Numbered from the stretch's first letter, positions 10,863 to 23,701 are shown. The stretch is 64,000 nt of DNA from Pseudocercospora fijiensis CIRAD86 (GCF_000340215.1 NW_006921534.1:4897041-4961040), one strand, 5' to 3'. Made by a program: numbers and translations. The notes: generated by a model not told the origin, from the sequence alone.

Positions 10863-13800
10863 ACATTTGTTAATTGTCCACTTTCAGACTCGCACTCGTA
10901 TTGTGCTACCCACCTCTACCGACTTATTATGCGCCCCGTCTCCCGCTTAAAGAAGGCACATCGGCCCACTGGTGGTGTTGCGGTGTGCTGACGACTGCGG
11001 AACTCGTGCTAATCGAAGCACCTTTCAACCAGGTTCCAGATCTGGTCACAAATCGCCTTCACGAGGGACATGGTTGTGCTTGGCGTGCAATATCGACCGT
11101 TTATCCTGTGACGAGAACGCGGATGCTCACACACACGCCCGACCAGTGATGAGCATTATTGAGCACAGGAATCGCAGCATCTAATCTGCTGACCCTGGTC
11201 ACAGCCCGGGGTATGAAAGTCAAGTGTTCGCGTTTTCGTACACGCAGCATTTGTCTAGGGGCACAGCTGAAGGCAAGAGTCAAGAGGAATGCCCGATGCG
11301 TCGAATGGAGAAAGATGGCCTGCTCCCTTCGCGAGTGTGCTGGCAGGGCGTTTGCTGATGATTCCAGAGAAATGAGAGAATCTGGCGTTCGGCTAAAGCA
11401 GCCGGTAATCCTGGATCCCTGAGAGCATGCAGCAATAATGGGCCTAACGCAATCGAATCCGGGCCAGCTCTGTCAGAGTGTTTGAACGCAGCTTCGACCA
11501 GGTGAAGCAGGCGCACACCTCACTACTTCTGACCGACTTCCATTGTGGGCGCCATGTCGGAGGCGCGTGTGGGACACGTCAGGAGGTGTGGTTGCATTGG
11601 CCGTTGCGGTTGCGGTTGCGGTTGCAGCGCGTCTCAGGGCCAGAGCTCGGGAATTTCGATGATGATGGATGGAGCTGCAGTAGAGCTAGAGCCTAGAGCT
11701 ACGCATTGCATTGCCTGTCTTGCGGCACACTCACAACCCTCACGAGCCTCCGAGTAGGTGGGAGCTGAGCAAAGCAGGCCTGCAGGCTGCCAAGCAGAGC
11801 AGAGCAGAGCGCTAGCGCCATCATCCAATTACAGCTTCCACGCCGTCGCGAACGCCGCCGAACATCGCATAAGTCACTACGGGGAGGTGGAAGGACGAGG
11901 ACCACGCCACGGGCCATTGGCCGGGCAATAACAATGAGGGTAGCAGCCCGCATCCGCGTTCGCGCCCGCACCCCCATCAGAGATGAGCAGGCAGCGACCA
12001 GCGACGTGCGGACTGCGGAGCGAGGTGGATGCAGGTGGTGGTGGATGTCATGAAATGAGCCTCGGCCCACGTGGCCTGTGCCTTCCGCAACCAGGCTCTC
12101 CTTCCCGCCTGTCAAATTCACCAAATTCAAGCGGGCGGCAAGCGGGTGGAAAGCATAAAGCTGCGCCAATGAGACATGATGAGACCTCACGTCGATCCTC
12201 TCGTCTCGGAGCTGTCCCTCGCACCCATCCCCATCGACCGACGACAACCACGCTATTGTTCGCTCCGCTGGCTGCCATCGACGCGGTCTTGTAGCACGCA
12301 GCTATGCATCGCATCACACTTGACCCGCAGCACTCTTACCTGGTCTGCTCATTCTGCTCGGCTGAACACGACGCCTGGCATGATGCACTGCAGCGCTGTA
12401 TCTCCTTGACCGCAGGCCCAGGAACGGGTCGTAGCATGCATCTCAGGCCTGCTCATGCAGTCTTGGCTTGAATCGCGCTGATGACCGGCACGGCATGCAG
12501 CACGCCTGTACAGTAGCGGGCGAAAGGTCCGGAGAACTATCGGCGTCGGCATCGAACCACGCGCATGGCATGGCATGGCGTGGCAGTGCCCCGAGTACGA
12601 CAAGCACAACCTGGCCTTCATCACCGCTGGCATGACGAGAGCGCACTACAAGCTGCATTGTGTACAGCGTCAATTTTCAAAGCCATCACCTTGCCGTCTT
12701 CGCTGTGTCTGTTGCACACGCGGTGCGCCTGATCGCGGCTCGCATGCAGACAATTTAGCGGATGTGGCGTATGGCTCCGCGACCTACCTGTTCTTTGCAG
12801 CGTAACAAAACGGTGAAAGGACGGCCCCGGGCCCACCGTTCCCCGACCGAAGAACCTGCGCGCTATGGATTCGCCATGAACTCTGACCTGACCTGACCTC
12901 GCCTCGCAAACGAGCTGCTCAGTGCTCTCCCGCTCACATACAACCTGGAGAGCCAAACCTCAATACTCGCTTGTGCTTGCTTCACCGTGTGCCGACAGCG
13001 CTATGCGGCTGGCCTGGTCATTGCGTCGAGCACACACGCACGCACGCACAATTTCTGGCCGCGCATGATGACGCAGCAACCTGGAACGGTCCACTAAGCG
13101 TTCTCGTGGTCTGTCCCAGCTATTTGGGCCAGTGGAGAAACTGATTATCTTCTGCAATCTGAGCTTCCAAAGACCGGACAAACGAGAAGCCTTCTGCAGC
13201 GTTTGGAGTTCATGATGTGGGCATCGTCACGGTATTTTGCCCCGCTGCCAAAATGAGCAGGAATCCCCGCGAGCCAGCAACCATTTTTGCCGCATCTCTT
13301 GTGGAAGCCTCACGGCTCATTCATGGAGAACATGTCAGGGTGACCACACGATGTAGTGTTCCACTCAGGGATTGAAATACCCTTGCAATACGTACTCATG
13401 GTGAAGATCTTCTGCAAGAGCCACTTCAGTATACCTGCAACGACGATATGTGGCCGCAGAGCTATCGCCACAAGGCGTTCGCAAAACAGTATTCCACGTC
13501 TCGACATCATCCCATCTGATGATATACACTGAGCTCGTGGTATTTCCTGGGCTTTGCTGCCTGCATGATTCGCATGATGATCAAATGCACGCAGTGAACT
13601 GTCTCGTGAATTGCCGCGGCTTTCGAGGACTCTGGCAAGACCTGATACGTTCTACAGGCTCAAAAGCGAACCAACTCCAGCACACTTCTCTGTGCTCAGG
13701 TCTTCTCAGAACTTCGCGCGTGCCAGATTAATCTCCACTGCGGACTCGACTAGACTGGTCAAGGATGGGACAAGGGGATTTGTGTGACACTTCAAACTTT

Positions 13801-16334
13801 TACGTGCATGGCGAAGAGTCAAGGGGTCCAGAATCGGCAACGTACAACCACTGTCCTCCCGATGCGAAATGTACGTTCGATCGAATTGGGCGACTTGCAT
13901 CAGCATTCGAGGCTCAAAAAGGTGACTTGCTGTTGCCATACCAAACAAAGACCTCCGAAATTACCATTGACAGATATGAGAGGCATGCAAGTGCAACTCT
14001 GCGAGGCACTCGTTGACCCATTTTGCATAGGAACCGCTACAGATCAACATCGAGGCACAGCAGCTGGTTCCAAGTGCTGGGTTCATGTCTACCAGAATTG
14101 GAGCGAAGCTACCTAATTCGACTTTCTAATATCGCAGTGTGGAACAAGATAGGCTTTGTACAGAACACGTACGATGCAGGTCTACGTACGCAGGAGCTTC
14201 AATAATCAATGCCAAGACTTTGGTAGCCGTGTGCCGCTACATTGCCACCGCGAAAAGATGCACAGCTGAGAAGAGCTAAGTCACCGTCTTTTGCACGCGT
14301 ACAACCCTTCGACTTGGGTGCCATTCGTAAGTTCTCATTGAGCTGGTGGTAGTTCCGGTGAAGCATCGTGGCCGTTCATGTGCATGTGTATTAATTATTA
14401 ATATCGCCGCCTTTCCGTCAGCTCGTTTCCGTCAGCTGATTTCCAGAAGCATGTCACACAATTCCGACGAGCTAAGCCTAGCTCTCTTGACGCAAAATTC
14501 TTCCACAACGACCAACAAACCTTCCCTTCATCACTGCCATGATCCAGGTGCATGTGTTGGTGCTGACATGATGGATCACAGCTCCGCACTCATATTTCAT
14601 GTCGCATTCGGGATCCAGAAGCGATACTCGCGTCCAAACAAGGCCTGCACCTTGCCGACTCGAACCGACAGCTGCAGAACTGTCGAGCTTCCGGCCGGAG
14701 TTTTGAGACCATGGTGCTGGAGGCGCAACCCCGCAAAGCAATTGAATTGACGAGGATACAAGCGCTCATCGGCGAGCAAGGCGAGAAGGGAAAATCAAGC
14801 GATTGGGCAAGCGCATCGCAGTAGAGGACTCGTAGCTTCTCAACCAGCTCGCATAACCTCTTTCGCCTTACTCTGCAGATCCAGACGTACGCGAAGCATG
14901 CAAATGCTGTTGACCAGCATATCTTGGGATGACAAGCTTCCGCTTGACACTTTGGTCGTACGGAAGATCAGCATTCGGCACTCCGATATGCAGTCCTGTT
15001 TGTTGCTTTCAATGGCAGCATACAAGCACAATACGGCCGACAATGCAATAGGTCACATCAAACCTGGCGAGTCAGTCAACGTATATGGAGATAGATGAGA
15101 CACTCGGTACTGGAATTGCAGAAGTTGGAATGCCTCCTACGATGCACCTAACAAGTCAGTATGCATCTTGAGGATTCACCTCGATCACACAAACGGTCTT
15201 CGTATTGCCAAACATGATGGTACGTTCCCCTAGATGCCAGCAGTCCTCATGATCACACGCTCCGTTTCAGCGCATGCACGTTTGCTTGAATTCGATGTGG
15301 GCTGCCGCTCACCGAAGCAAGTCACAACATTGTTTCTAGGAGCTGGATACGAAGATCGCCGGCGTGGTGTTCGACAACTTGGGGCAAACATCGCGTATCA
15401 GATTAAGGCAAGTGGTACTCATACTCGACGGGTATAAGACGTCGCAAAGCCCTGAGTTGTGCTGGTCGGCCATCGCACTGTTTCAAATTGAAAGATTCAT
15501 CGAGGACGACGTTGCAGAGCTCTGGACAGCCCGAGCACAATGCGAAGTCTGGACTCGAGGACTCTGCTTTGGCCAGTCGGAAAACCAAGTATCAGAACTT
15601 TGTGGTGCTGCGTTGCACACGTTGCTATCAATGTAAGTCTCGATGCAGCGGCCCAAGAGATGGACCTGGAAAGCTCCTACCCATTTTGCAACTCTTGCGA
15701 AGAACTCGATAACTCTGATATCAACCACCGCTGAGCAATATTGGCAGTCGCCAATGACATTTATGCTCTGTGGCCATTAACGACGAGGCAAAGCCAAGCT
15801 TATATTGAGCTTCTGTGCTGATAGAGTCCGTCTTAATTCAAACCCTCATCTACCCTACGCTACACTCACCTCCTGCTCCAATTTCACCTATCTTATCTTA
15901 GCCCCATCTTCCAATGACATGACCACCTTCACTAACCAAGGTACATCCACAAAGTCCCAAAGTCTCCCCGACACCAGAGTGTCAGCAGGCACTTGTAAGC
16001 GTAATCTTTGCACTAACCAGGGCGACAAACCATGCTATCTTCGGCCGCCCGCCATAAGTGGTGGCGTGGCGTGGCATGACCGATGAATAGCCTATAGGGG
16101 ACAGTCATGTCTTTATCACGATCCATTCAATTTCTCTTCCCATGGTAGGATGGCTAGCCATGATCATCACCACGCCGTCTTTCTCAACAAAAGCCCACTG
16201 TGGAGCCCACATACATACAATCAACGATTTTTTTTAAAGAATCATCAACAGCAGTGATTTGAGTGGAAAACAGTTCCGATTTCCCGCCAAAACGAATCCG
16301 AAAACCCGCCATCCATCCAATGTCGTAATGCAAT
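10863..16334. other. 5.5-kb gene-poor interval beside the transposon block
   Basis: Composition is normal (CpA and TpG are common), so this is not RIP-mutated repeat. Only short open frames without recognisable protein character occur on either strand, and I could not chain them through splice sites. Small local repeats are present: GTTGCG repeated near 11600-11627, AGAGC near 11785-11805, ATGGC near 12563-12582 and a CACG run near 13026-13046. It may hold long 5' regulatory DNA, non-coding RNA, or decayed genes; nothing in the sequence decides this. Confidence 0.5.
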
Positions 16335-18005
16335 TCACAACCCATCTCTCTTCGACACCGGCGCCCCAGCTTCCGCTTCACCTCTCGCTTCCTCCTCGTC
16401 TCGAGATCGAGCTAGGCCCGCCTCAGGCTGGAAACTTACGTTTCGTTTCGGCATGCCTGGTCTCCCACTGCCCATCTCAGGTCCAGTGTGCAATCCCCCT
16501 ATGCCGTCGACTCCTGCTGCTGTTGTTGCTGAGACGTAAGGATATTTTTCCTCGGCCATGGTGCTACCATATGTTCCTGTAGTCAAAGGGTTTCTAAGGA
16601 TGCCGGTAGGGGGCCGCGTGTAGCCGGCTGAGATGTAATCTTGGGCTCCTCCGTAGATGGAAGAGGTATATGGGGGATTGTAGAATGGATCTGAGGGTCG
16701 GGGATGGAGAGGGGAGGATCTGGGAGGTCCTGTTCCTGTTCCGACTGGGATTGTGGGGATGTCGTTGGGTGTTGATGGCATAGGAGCACGAAAGTCTGCG
16801 TCGGGGTAGCGACCAAAGGTCGTTCCGCCGCTGCCCAAACCTCCTCCGCCGGGCTTGGGTCTTGGTGCCATTGGCGGAGCGGGACCGAGAGGATCATCAG
16901 ACGAGCGCAAACCTAAGCGTGGTTAGAAAGAGGAGTCTGGCGATGAGAGGGGAGTTGCTACGTACTCACCACCATCGCCCCAGCGTGGTCCGAACCCGCC
17001 TCCGGTAGGTCCTGTGTGGTGCTTTCGCGGAAATGATGGGTAGTCGAACTCGTTGTATTCGTTTTCGAACGCTGATTGTGGCATACGTTGTTGTCTATAC
17101 GACTTCCGGCTGCCGTAATATCCTGGCTGTATGTTGTGCATGCCAGCATTCATTGGCGGAGAAAATTGCCCATGCATCCCACCATGATCCATTGGATTCA
17201 TCCCGTAATGCGGACTCATCTGTGGTCCTGGGGGGTACATGTTCGTGGGTGGCATATTCTGCTGCATAGGAGGAGGAGAATGCATCATCTGCGGCGGCGG
17301 CATCATTGGATGGTTCTGATGACCACCATACATCTGCTGCTGTCCCCCCATCATCATCTGACTCATCTGCGGCCACATTTCCTGCAAAGTCTTCAGCATA
17401 TTATACCGATACTGATCCTTCCTGCGATCAACATCACTCCCATAGAGCACAGATTCATTCTCATTCCGATGTCGCATATACTCGTCATACATGTGTCGAA
17501 ACTGCTCCTCCAGACGATTGTATTCCGTCCAACCCGGACGATTAGATCTTCGACGATGTGGTCTACCGCCGCCATCGTCCCAAGCTTGGTGTTCGGGGGG
17601 AGGCATGGACCAGGGAGGGGGATATGCACCACCAGCACGACGACCTCGTTCACGATTGTAGAATTCTTCGAGCACTTCGCCTAAGCGATCGTAGTCGCGG
17701 ACGGTCCATGAGCGAGGGTCTTTCCATGGCATGCTAGGCATTCCGCCCATCGTCATCATGTTGCTCATCATGTCCATTGGGTCGTGGTAGCGTTCACTTC
17801 CGTCCCCTGAGACTCTAATATCAGCGAAGAACTACGAGAGTTGGTTCACATCACATCGTGGCCTACCTCCTCTCTCAACATAAACGTATCTTGACTTCCT
17901 GTGATACGGTCTGTCACACCAGCATCTATCCGGATCGCATCTTCTGAGGGTGTCAGAAGGCAGGAAGAGTTCTGTTTTGGAGGGTTGGACGCCCATGTCT
18001 ACCAT
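16335..18005 (-). CDS. Unknown Met/Pro/Gly-rich protein (519 aa, 3 exons)
   Basis: Not recognised. Exons on the minus strand are 18005-17867, 17812-16970 and 16912-16335, with introns of 54 nt (17813-17866) and 57 nt (16913-16969; donor GTGAGT, acceptor preceded by CTAAC). All joins stay in frame. The N terminus is Cys-containing (RRCDPDRCWCDRPYHRK). A charged, probably helical region follows (WTVRDYDRLGEVLEEFYNRE and a second segment with DEYMRHRNENESV). The middle is a Met/Gln/Pro low-complexity stretch and the C-terminal half is Gly/Pro/Ser-rich and looks disordered. The first intron's acceptor (AGAG, 17813-17816) was chosen for frame. A strong GTAAGT at about 16432-16437 could be the donor of a further intron, which would change the last about 30 residues. 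The character suggests a cytoplasmic or RNA-associated scaffold, but no function can be assigned. Confidence 0.72.
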
Positions 18006-18550
18006 GGAAGATCAACGAAGGACTGAGAGATGAGGGAAAGAAAGACTGTGAACTGCCCGACGAAACGCACGCCCTCGAGAACCGTGAGCGAAAAGACGGT
18101 GAGTGTGGAGGAGCACAAATGCAGCAGTAGCAAACAAATTGGAGTTGCCTCCTAAAATGGCCTGACCCGCGAATGAAAACATCCTAAGATGAGGGCGGCT
18201 CGAAATTCGAGGGTGGATCGGAAACCTGCAGCATGGCCTGTCCTACCTTCTTCGCGTCAGCCGGTCCTGTACCACAGGTGGTCTGTTTCTGGCCTAATCG
18301 AAGAGAGATAGAGAGAGAGCTGCAAGCCTGAGTTGAAATGATCGCATCAATTGCCATCTATGGCGGGAACATGTGAGTTTGCTGCTTCGGTATGATCACG
18401 ATTGCGTCGCACGACTCACAACTCGGCCATGCCAATGCTTATGTGATTATTGTGCGCATACACGAGATCCCTCACAGACGCGCCGCGTGTGCAATGACGC
18501 CCGTCCCAGATGCAATGAAGGAAGTATCGTACATTGTCGTTCGTATCATT
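18006..18550. other. Intergenic
   Basis: Upstream region of the unknown protein gene and 3' flank of SET9. It includes a GA-rich stretch near 18300-18320. I see no gene. Confidence 0.5.
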
Positions 18551-21096
18551 TCACATTGTTCTCCTCAGCGTTCGACGCTCGCTATCAGTCCGCGGACGCA
18601 TTAGTCTCCCTTCGTCGTCTCGTTCATCACTTTGGCTGCGTTCGCGCTCACTCATCTCCCTCTCTCGGAGGACTTCGGCAAGAGTTCTACGACCTTTCCG
18701 CTCCTCGCGTTCTTCATCAGGTGGAATGAAACGATGAATCTCGCGATGGTCCAAAATTCGCTCCTGCGTATCGTACTTGCCTTCCTTGTCTGTCTTTGGC
18801 CAGTAGTACCCGTAAAGCTTGCTGTGACGTTCACATCTTGGGCACGCTATTCGCGTTAAGAACGCTTCCTCTTGAACAAACCACTCGTCGCAATTCCGAC
18901 ATTCGACCCAGCGATGGTAATTTGTGGCAAGAAGCGCTTTGCACAGATGATAGTCGCCAGGGATGCGAGGCTCACCACGCTCCACTTCCTCATCCGATTC
19001 TTCACTGGCCTCGACCTTCTCGATACTGTGTATAGGTGGAGTGGACGTTCCGGCAGCAGAGGAGGAACGCGTGACTTTCTTAAGAATCGTGGCCCTGTCT
19101 GGGCCGACCTTTTCCGGAGAAGAAAGTTGCTCTTCTAAGTCAGCCTGCATGCGATTCAGTCTTGTCGAACTTCGACTTATGCTTTCAGTCTCGGTCCTGG
19201 TGATGGCCACGCTCTCGACATCATGTAGCGGTTTCTCGTCATCCTCTGTAGTCAACATTTCGCAGATGTCCTGTGCTATATTTCCAGCCGCAAATGTATG
19301 TGTTTCCAGAGATGTCGCGCTGGAAGCCAGTGAGGAAGAAGATGAGGTGTCATTAGCACTCGATGAGGGACTCGTTTCAGTGTTCGCCTTATGGTCCGAT
19401 TCAGCTGTGTCATCTGCGCGTTCCTTCCTTGGTCGTCCCCGTCCTCGCTTAAGTGCTTCTGATGGAGGTGCCGGGGATGGCTGCACGCTGTAGAGGTCAA
19501 CAGGTGCATCGTTGGCATTCGTAACATTGCGTAGATTCGAAAAATTGCGTCTTATGGAAGGTAGCTTGGGCCTGGGGGAGTCCGGGGTCAGAGTCGGGGA
19601 TGCTTTGTCACTCAAGACATGTTCTGGAGTGCGCGCTGGGGTACTTCCTGGAGATTCCTTGGTCTCTCCAGGACTGAGGGAGGGCAGAGCTGTCTTGCGA
19701 ACAAATCTGCCGCCACCACCTCGGATGATGTTCCTGCCATTCGCGGTAACCTCTTCTTTCGGACCAAGAGACACCGGGGTGGAGTCGGTTTCAGAAGAAG
19801 CGCGGTCAGAATCTGGAGGAGTCAGATGTAGTGGATCAGAATCCGATAGTCCACGCTTGCGACGATCGGTCCTGTCAGCGACACTGCCCAGCAACCGAAA
19901 GACTCGGTCCAAGAGTGGCTCATCCGAATCTTCATACTTGAAAGACGTGCTAGAGGAGGATTGGTGAAATTTCTTCGTCATAAATCGGCCATTGCGGTGT
20001 CGCGCATTCCGCTCGTCATCAGAACCATCGTCAGAAGAGAGATCCAGCTCTAGCCCGGCATTGGATCCTGAAAGATTGCGTGGCCGTTCTCGTTTCCGCC
20101 GAGAGAGACCTCCTTCGCTTTCATCGTCGTCCTCTTGATATTTTCGCTTCGCGGGTCTACTTGGTCCGGCCCGACAACTGCGTGCAGACCTGGCTTCGAC
20201 GTCTTTCTCATCTTCAGATTCTTCTTCGTCGCTTGTGTCTTCTCGGATGATGGGACCTCTTGGATCCCAACCATTACGTGTGGCTACCTCACAAGTGTGA
20301 CACAGACATTCACAATTGCCCTCGCCGAAATAGTTCTCGCCATACGTGACTGTGATTTCGTCACCGATTTCGATATCTTTGCGTGCTTGGATGTGGATGC
20401 CGTGGGCTCCTGTGGTGGTAAGCTTTGCGTTTGAATCGCAGTCGTGATTCGCAAATCGAGCAGGTCCAAGAAACAGAGAAGGCCGCTTCTTCCGGCTCGA
20501 AATCACAATGCTGAAATCTGTGCGGCTCGAAAGCATTTTCTCCTCCTTCTCGGTCATCTCAACCTGAATACCAGTCAAGTATTTGATGGGCTCTCCTCGG
20601 CGGACTCGTTTACGTGCAATTATGCAAGCCTCTGCAGTTGTAATGGTATATCGGTTCGTGGTGCCGACCTCGAATGGACAATCTGGTAGATAGATGTTGA
20701 TGTACTTGCGCATATGGCGCAGGAAATGCTCCTTCTCATCCTCCGTCTTCAAGCCTCTGTGGTACTTGAGCAGGGCGGACTGCTGTTGCAGTAATTTCCC
20801 CTGCGCCCCAGCGGGATCTTTTTCTATGATTACTTTCTCCTGTAATGTCTTGCATATTTGTTCGTCGATCAAGCCGCGACGGCCGTGGTAGTTGGCTTTC
20901 AGCTTGCGGATCTTGGACCAGAAGTAGACCTGCAAGATTGGTCAGTACTCGGCTCCAACACATGACCTGGCAGTCACCGACTTACTTTGTCGACCAGCGC
21001 ATCAGTGATCAGGTCGTCATAATTGGCAAGTTGCGACAGCGTCAGGCCGCCCTTCTTCCTCAGCGCCTCGTCCAAGTCGGCAGCTTGCGGCTTCAT
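18551..21096 (-). CDS. SET9: Histone H4 lysine-20 methyltransferase Set9 (KMT5/Suv4-20 family)
   Basis: Two exons, 21096-20986 and 20929-18551 (56-nt intron, GTAAGT...CAG), encode 829 aa. The short first exon adds the family's N-terminal helix region (LTLSQLANYDDLITDALVDK), so it fixes the start. The SET domain lies at about residues 115-250: FANHDCDSNA (198-201 is NHDC), GDEITVTYGENYF, then the post-SET cysteines in GNCECLCHTC. Set9 enzymes methylate H4K20 with S-adenosylmethionine and act in chromatin and DNA-damage signalling. The rest is long, acidic and Ser-rich with basic patches. Near the C terminus is a CRNC...CPRC pair (residues 714-717 and 733-736) that looks zinc-binding. It is longer than the roughly 440-aa fission yeast enzyme because of the disordered middle. 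It is head-to-head with uL14m (610 bp apart). Confidence 0.93.
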
Positions 21097-21706
21097 CCTG
21101 ACTGCGCGGGGCGACCGTAGAGACTGACATGCACCAATGCTATGCAATCGCAGGTGACCAGAAGCGCCGTGAAGGACCAGTGTTCTCTCCGGGGTATTCT
21201 AGAGTGTGGTCGGTGTCGCGCAAGAACACCAGCAACGCCTCCTTCTTACAGCCGCATTCCTGTGGTCATCTGCGCTCCGGCCTTCTCTCGCTTTATGGAT
21301 GCCGTTTGATGCTGCAAATCATTATTGTATGGCACGCGCTGTAAGCAAGGAGAAAGGACAGTATGCGCAAAGCAAACAGAACTGGCAACAAGCAGTCGGC
21401 GTAAAAGGAATACGTTGTTGCGCGCACATTACATAGGCGGCGGTGGTATTGTCGTGTGGACAATAGCCTCTGCGTCCTCGAGCTCTGAATAGCCCAGCCA
21501 CCACGAATCCAACGCCAGTCGCGAGTCCCTAACAGAGTTCAGCGGTAAGCCCCTTGCTGCATGCACTAGGTAAGCCGGCCAATGGTGCGCAGTCTCTGCC
21601 GAGCCGCATCTCCGTGTCCAGGTCGAAGATCTCGTACACCGTCGTGCGTAACTTGCGTTGAGTACTCATCGGAACAAGGCCTGCAGGGCCGTGAAGCGCT
21701 GTCAAG
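21097..21706. promoter_or_regulatory. Divergent intergenic region SET9 / uL14m
   Basis: 610 bp between two start codons on opposite strands. It must contain both promoters; I see no clear TATA box or gene. Confidence 0.45.
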
Positions 21707-22190
21707 ATGATCCAACTCAAGGTAGGCACTTGGACTTGCAGGATGCAATTGGCTTGCCCGCGTGCTATGCTGTATACTAATGTGAATGCGTGATCAGACC
21801 ATGGTCAATGTCATCGACAACTCTGGAGCCGCCATCGCAGAATGTGTCAAAGTCCTCAAGAAGAAGCGACCTGCGACCGTCGGCGATCGTATAATCGTTG
21901 TCGTCCAAAAGCAGCGCAATTTTGGCCCGGAAACTGGTCCTGGTGGCTCCATTTCAGTCTCTGCTGCGAACAAGGTCCGACGGGGCGATATAAGGCATGC
22001 GGTGGTTGTGCGTACAGCAAAGAAATATCAGAGGAAGGATGGGAGCGTGGTGAAGTTTGATGATAACGCGTGCGTGCTCATCAACAAGGGCGGCGACCCT
22101 ATCGGTACGAGATTGAACGGTATCGTTGGGAGAGAGGTCAGGGAACGAGGATGGAGCAAAATTCTATCATTGGCGCCGATGCATCTATGA
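21707..22190 (+). CDS. Mitochondrial large-subunit ribosomal protein uL14m (bacterial L14 type)
   Basis: Exon 1 (21707-21721) encodes only MIQLK; a 76-nt intron (21722-21797, GTAGGC...CAG) follows, then exon 2 (21798-22190), giving 135 aa. The join gives MIQLKTMVNVIDNSGA, matching the start of bacterial L14, which is why this start was preferred over the in-frame ATG at 21786 inside the intron. The L14 body is complete: CVKVLKKK, GDIRHAVVVRTAKK, FDDNACVLIN, GTRLNGIVGREVRERG and the terminal KILSLAPMHL. The similarity is to bacterial rather than cytosolic eukaryotic L14, so the protein should act in the mitochondrial 54S subunit (yeast Mrpl38). Length is close to the 122 aa of bacterial L14. 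Confidence 0.92.
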
Positions 22191-22790
22191 GCTGCAAGGA
22201 GTACGAAAGGCGACGAGGCGACGAGATGAGCTTGACAAGGGTCCAGTGCGGGCCTGCCTTTGTGCGCAGAAGAGGTCTCGCGAGGGCGAATGCGCAAGGA
22301 TACGAGACATACTGCACGACTCCTACATGCTTGTGAACTCGCAACGGCAAAGAAAGAGAAATGGTCGGTGGGCTTGGCCGAAAGGTAGTCACAAGGATGG
22401 AAGGCGAACAGCAGTGGAGTCGAGGGTTCGAGACTATGGCGAAGAAAGCACTTCGTTGTGCGTCCAAGAGGCTACAAACCACCCTCCCATACCGTAGTCC
22501 TCCACGCGAGATGAAGCATTGCGTCCAAATTGCCTTCGATGGCAGCTCACCAAGAGACGACGCGAGATCTAGGGCCTGGAGGTCGCATCAGGTTGGCGCA
22601 TGTCGTGGTTTGCGGGTTGCGCGCCCTTCTGGCCTGGCAGAGGCCCGTGGCGGAGGACTTGTGCAAGTGGTGACGGGGAATAGTCGTTCATGATAGATTC
22701 AAAAGACCGTTCCGCCGCGAGAGGGTCCAAGTCAGGGAGGCTCTCTTGAATGTCTTGTTTTGGTGAAGTCGATCTCGAAGTCAAGCCCTT
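22191..22790. other. Intergenic between convergent uL14m and RPB9
   Basis: 600 bp between two convergent genes; presumably both 3' UTRs. I see no gene. Confidence 0.5.
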
Positions 22791-23701
22791 CTAACGCTTT
22801 CCTTCAAGGGTCGACCACACGTTTTGGCACTGTAGTTGGTCAGCAAGTCCACAACAATGTGCGCTCCTTGCACATACTCCGCAGCACACGTAGAACAGAG
22901 CCTGACCGGTCGTTAGCAAAGAATTGCGTACAAGCACAGAAGGAAACTCACCATTCCGGTCTCGGCAGTCCGCTGTTGCGACTGGAAGTAGACTGCGTCT
23001 CGAACATGACATTTCTTGCACTCTTCCTCGGCATGTGGGAGCTGTGATTCCCAGACATGTCAGCACATGTTGCTGTACAGACATGAAACGCAAAGCAAGT
23101 GCAAGCAAGTATGAATGTGCAGAATCCTCCTTTTGCCTCCCTTATGCGCTTTCTCTCTCGCGCTTCTCCTGTTCCACCGCTTCATCTCCGGTATCATTCG
23201 CGTCTCTGTCAGGATCGTCGACCTCGAGCGCGGTACCGCCATCTGTCGGCTTTTCACATATTGGACACAGTATCTCCTGGCCACACAACGTACAAAGTCC
23301 AGGAACAATGTCTTCGCCCTCGACATCCTCTAGCTCGGTGCTATCCTCCATGATATCGTCGTAGTCGGAAGAGTCATTAGAGTTACCCACCGTAGGATCT
23401 TGCGCCACGTCGTCTACATTTCCCGCCGTCTCTTGAACATCCTCTTTGAGAGAATTGCGCCAGATGCAAGACGCCGTCGCGGGTTCGCTGAACTGGCACG
23501 TGCGGCATGCGAACATGAGCTGGTTGGTAAGGCGATCCTCCTTTGGGTAGAGCATGTTGGAGCTATCGTGGCCGTCAGTTTGATTCTGGCTCGCGTTTCA
23601 CGTGCTACCTACCACTCGCGACAAAAGCGGAAGCTGATCTTCTTCGAATCCTCGCCTTTGCTGTCCGGCGCAGGAGAGTCCTCCATCTCGTAGTTTGACA
23701 T
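22791..23701 (-). CDS. RPB9: RNA polymerase II subunit Rpb9
   Basis: Five exons on the minus strand: 23701-23613, 23562-23391, 23041-22952, 22901-22878 and 22829-22791, encoding 137 aa (yeast Rpb9 is 122). The first zinc ribbon reads FCRECSNMLYPKEDRLTNQL then FACRTCQFSE. After the DVAQDPTLPHAEEECKKC join, the TFIIS-like second ribbon gives CKKC...AVYFQSQQRTAETGM and YVCCGCQNVW. Splicing restores both CxxC pairs, which supports the model strongly, including the 24-nt fourth exon (donor GTATGT, acceptor CTACAG). Rpb9 sits on the Pol II jaw and acts in start-site choice, fidelity and transcript cleavage. Intron 2 is unusually long (349 nt, donor GTGGGT) and its first 82 codons read open in frame. 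The gene is head-to-head with ESS1. Confidence 0.93.

Noticed and set aside
11699..12247. 182-codon minus-strand open frame in the gene-poor region
   Set aside because: Composition is random-looking (His, Cys, Arg scattered), overlapping frames on both strands are equally open, no motif and no splice partner.
14346..14750. 134-codon plus-strand open frame
   Set aside because: No protein character, overlapped by equally long antisense frames.
17076..17684. 202-codon plus-strand frame rich in His/Ile/Leu
   Set aside because: It is the mirror of the Met/Gln/Pro-rich exon on the minus strand; low-complexity antisense artefact.
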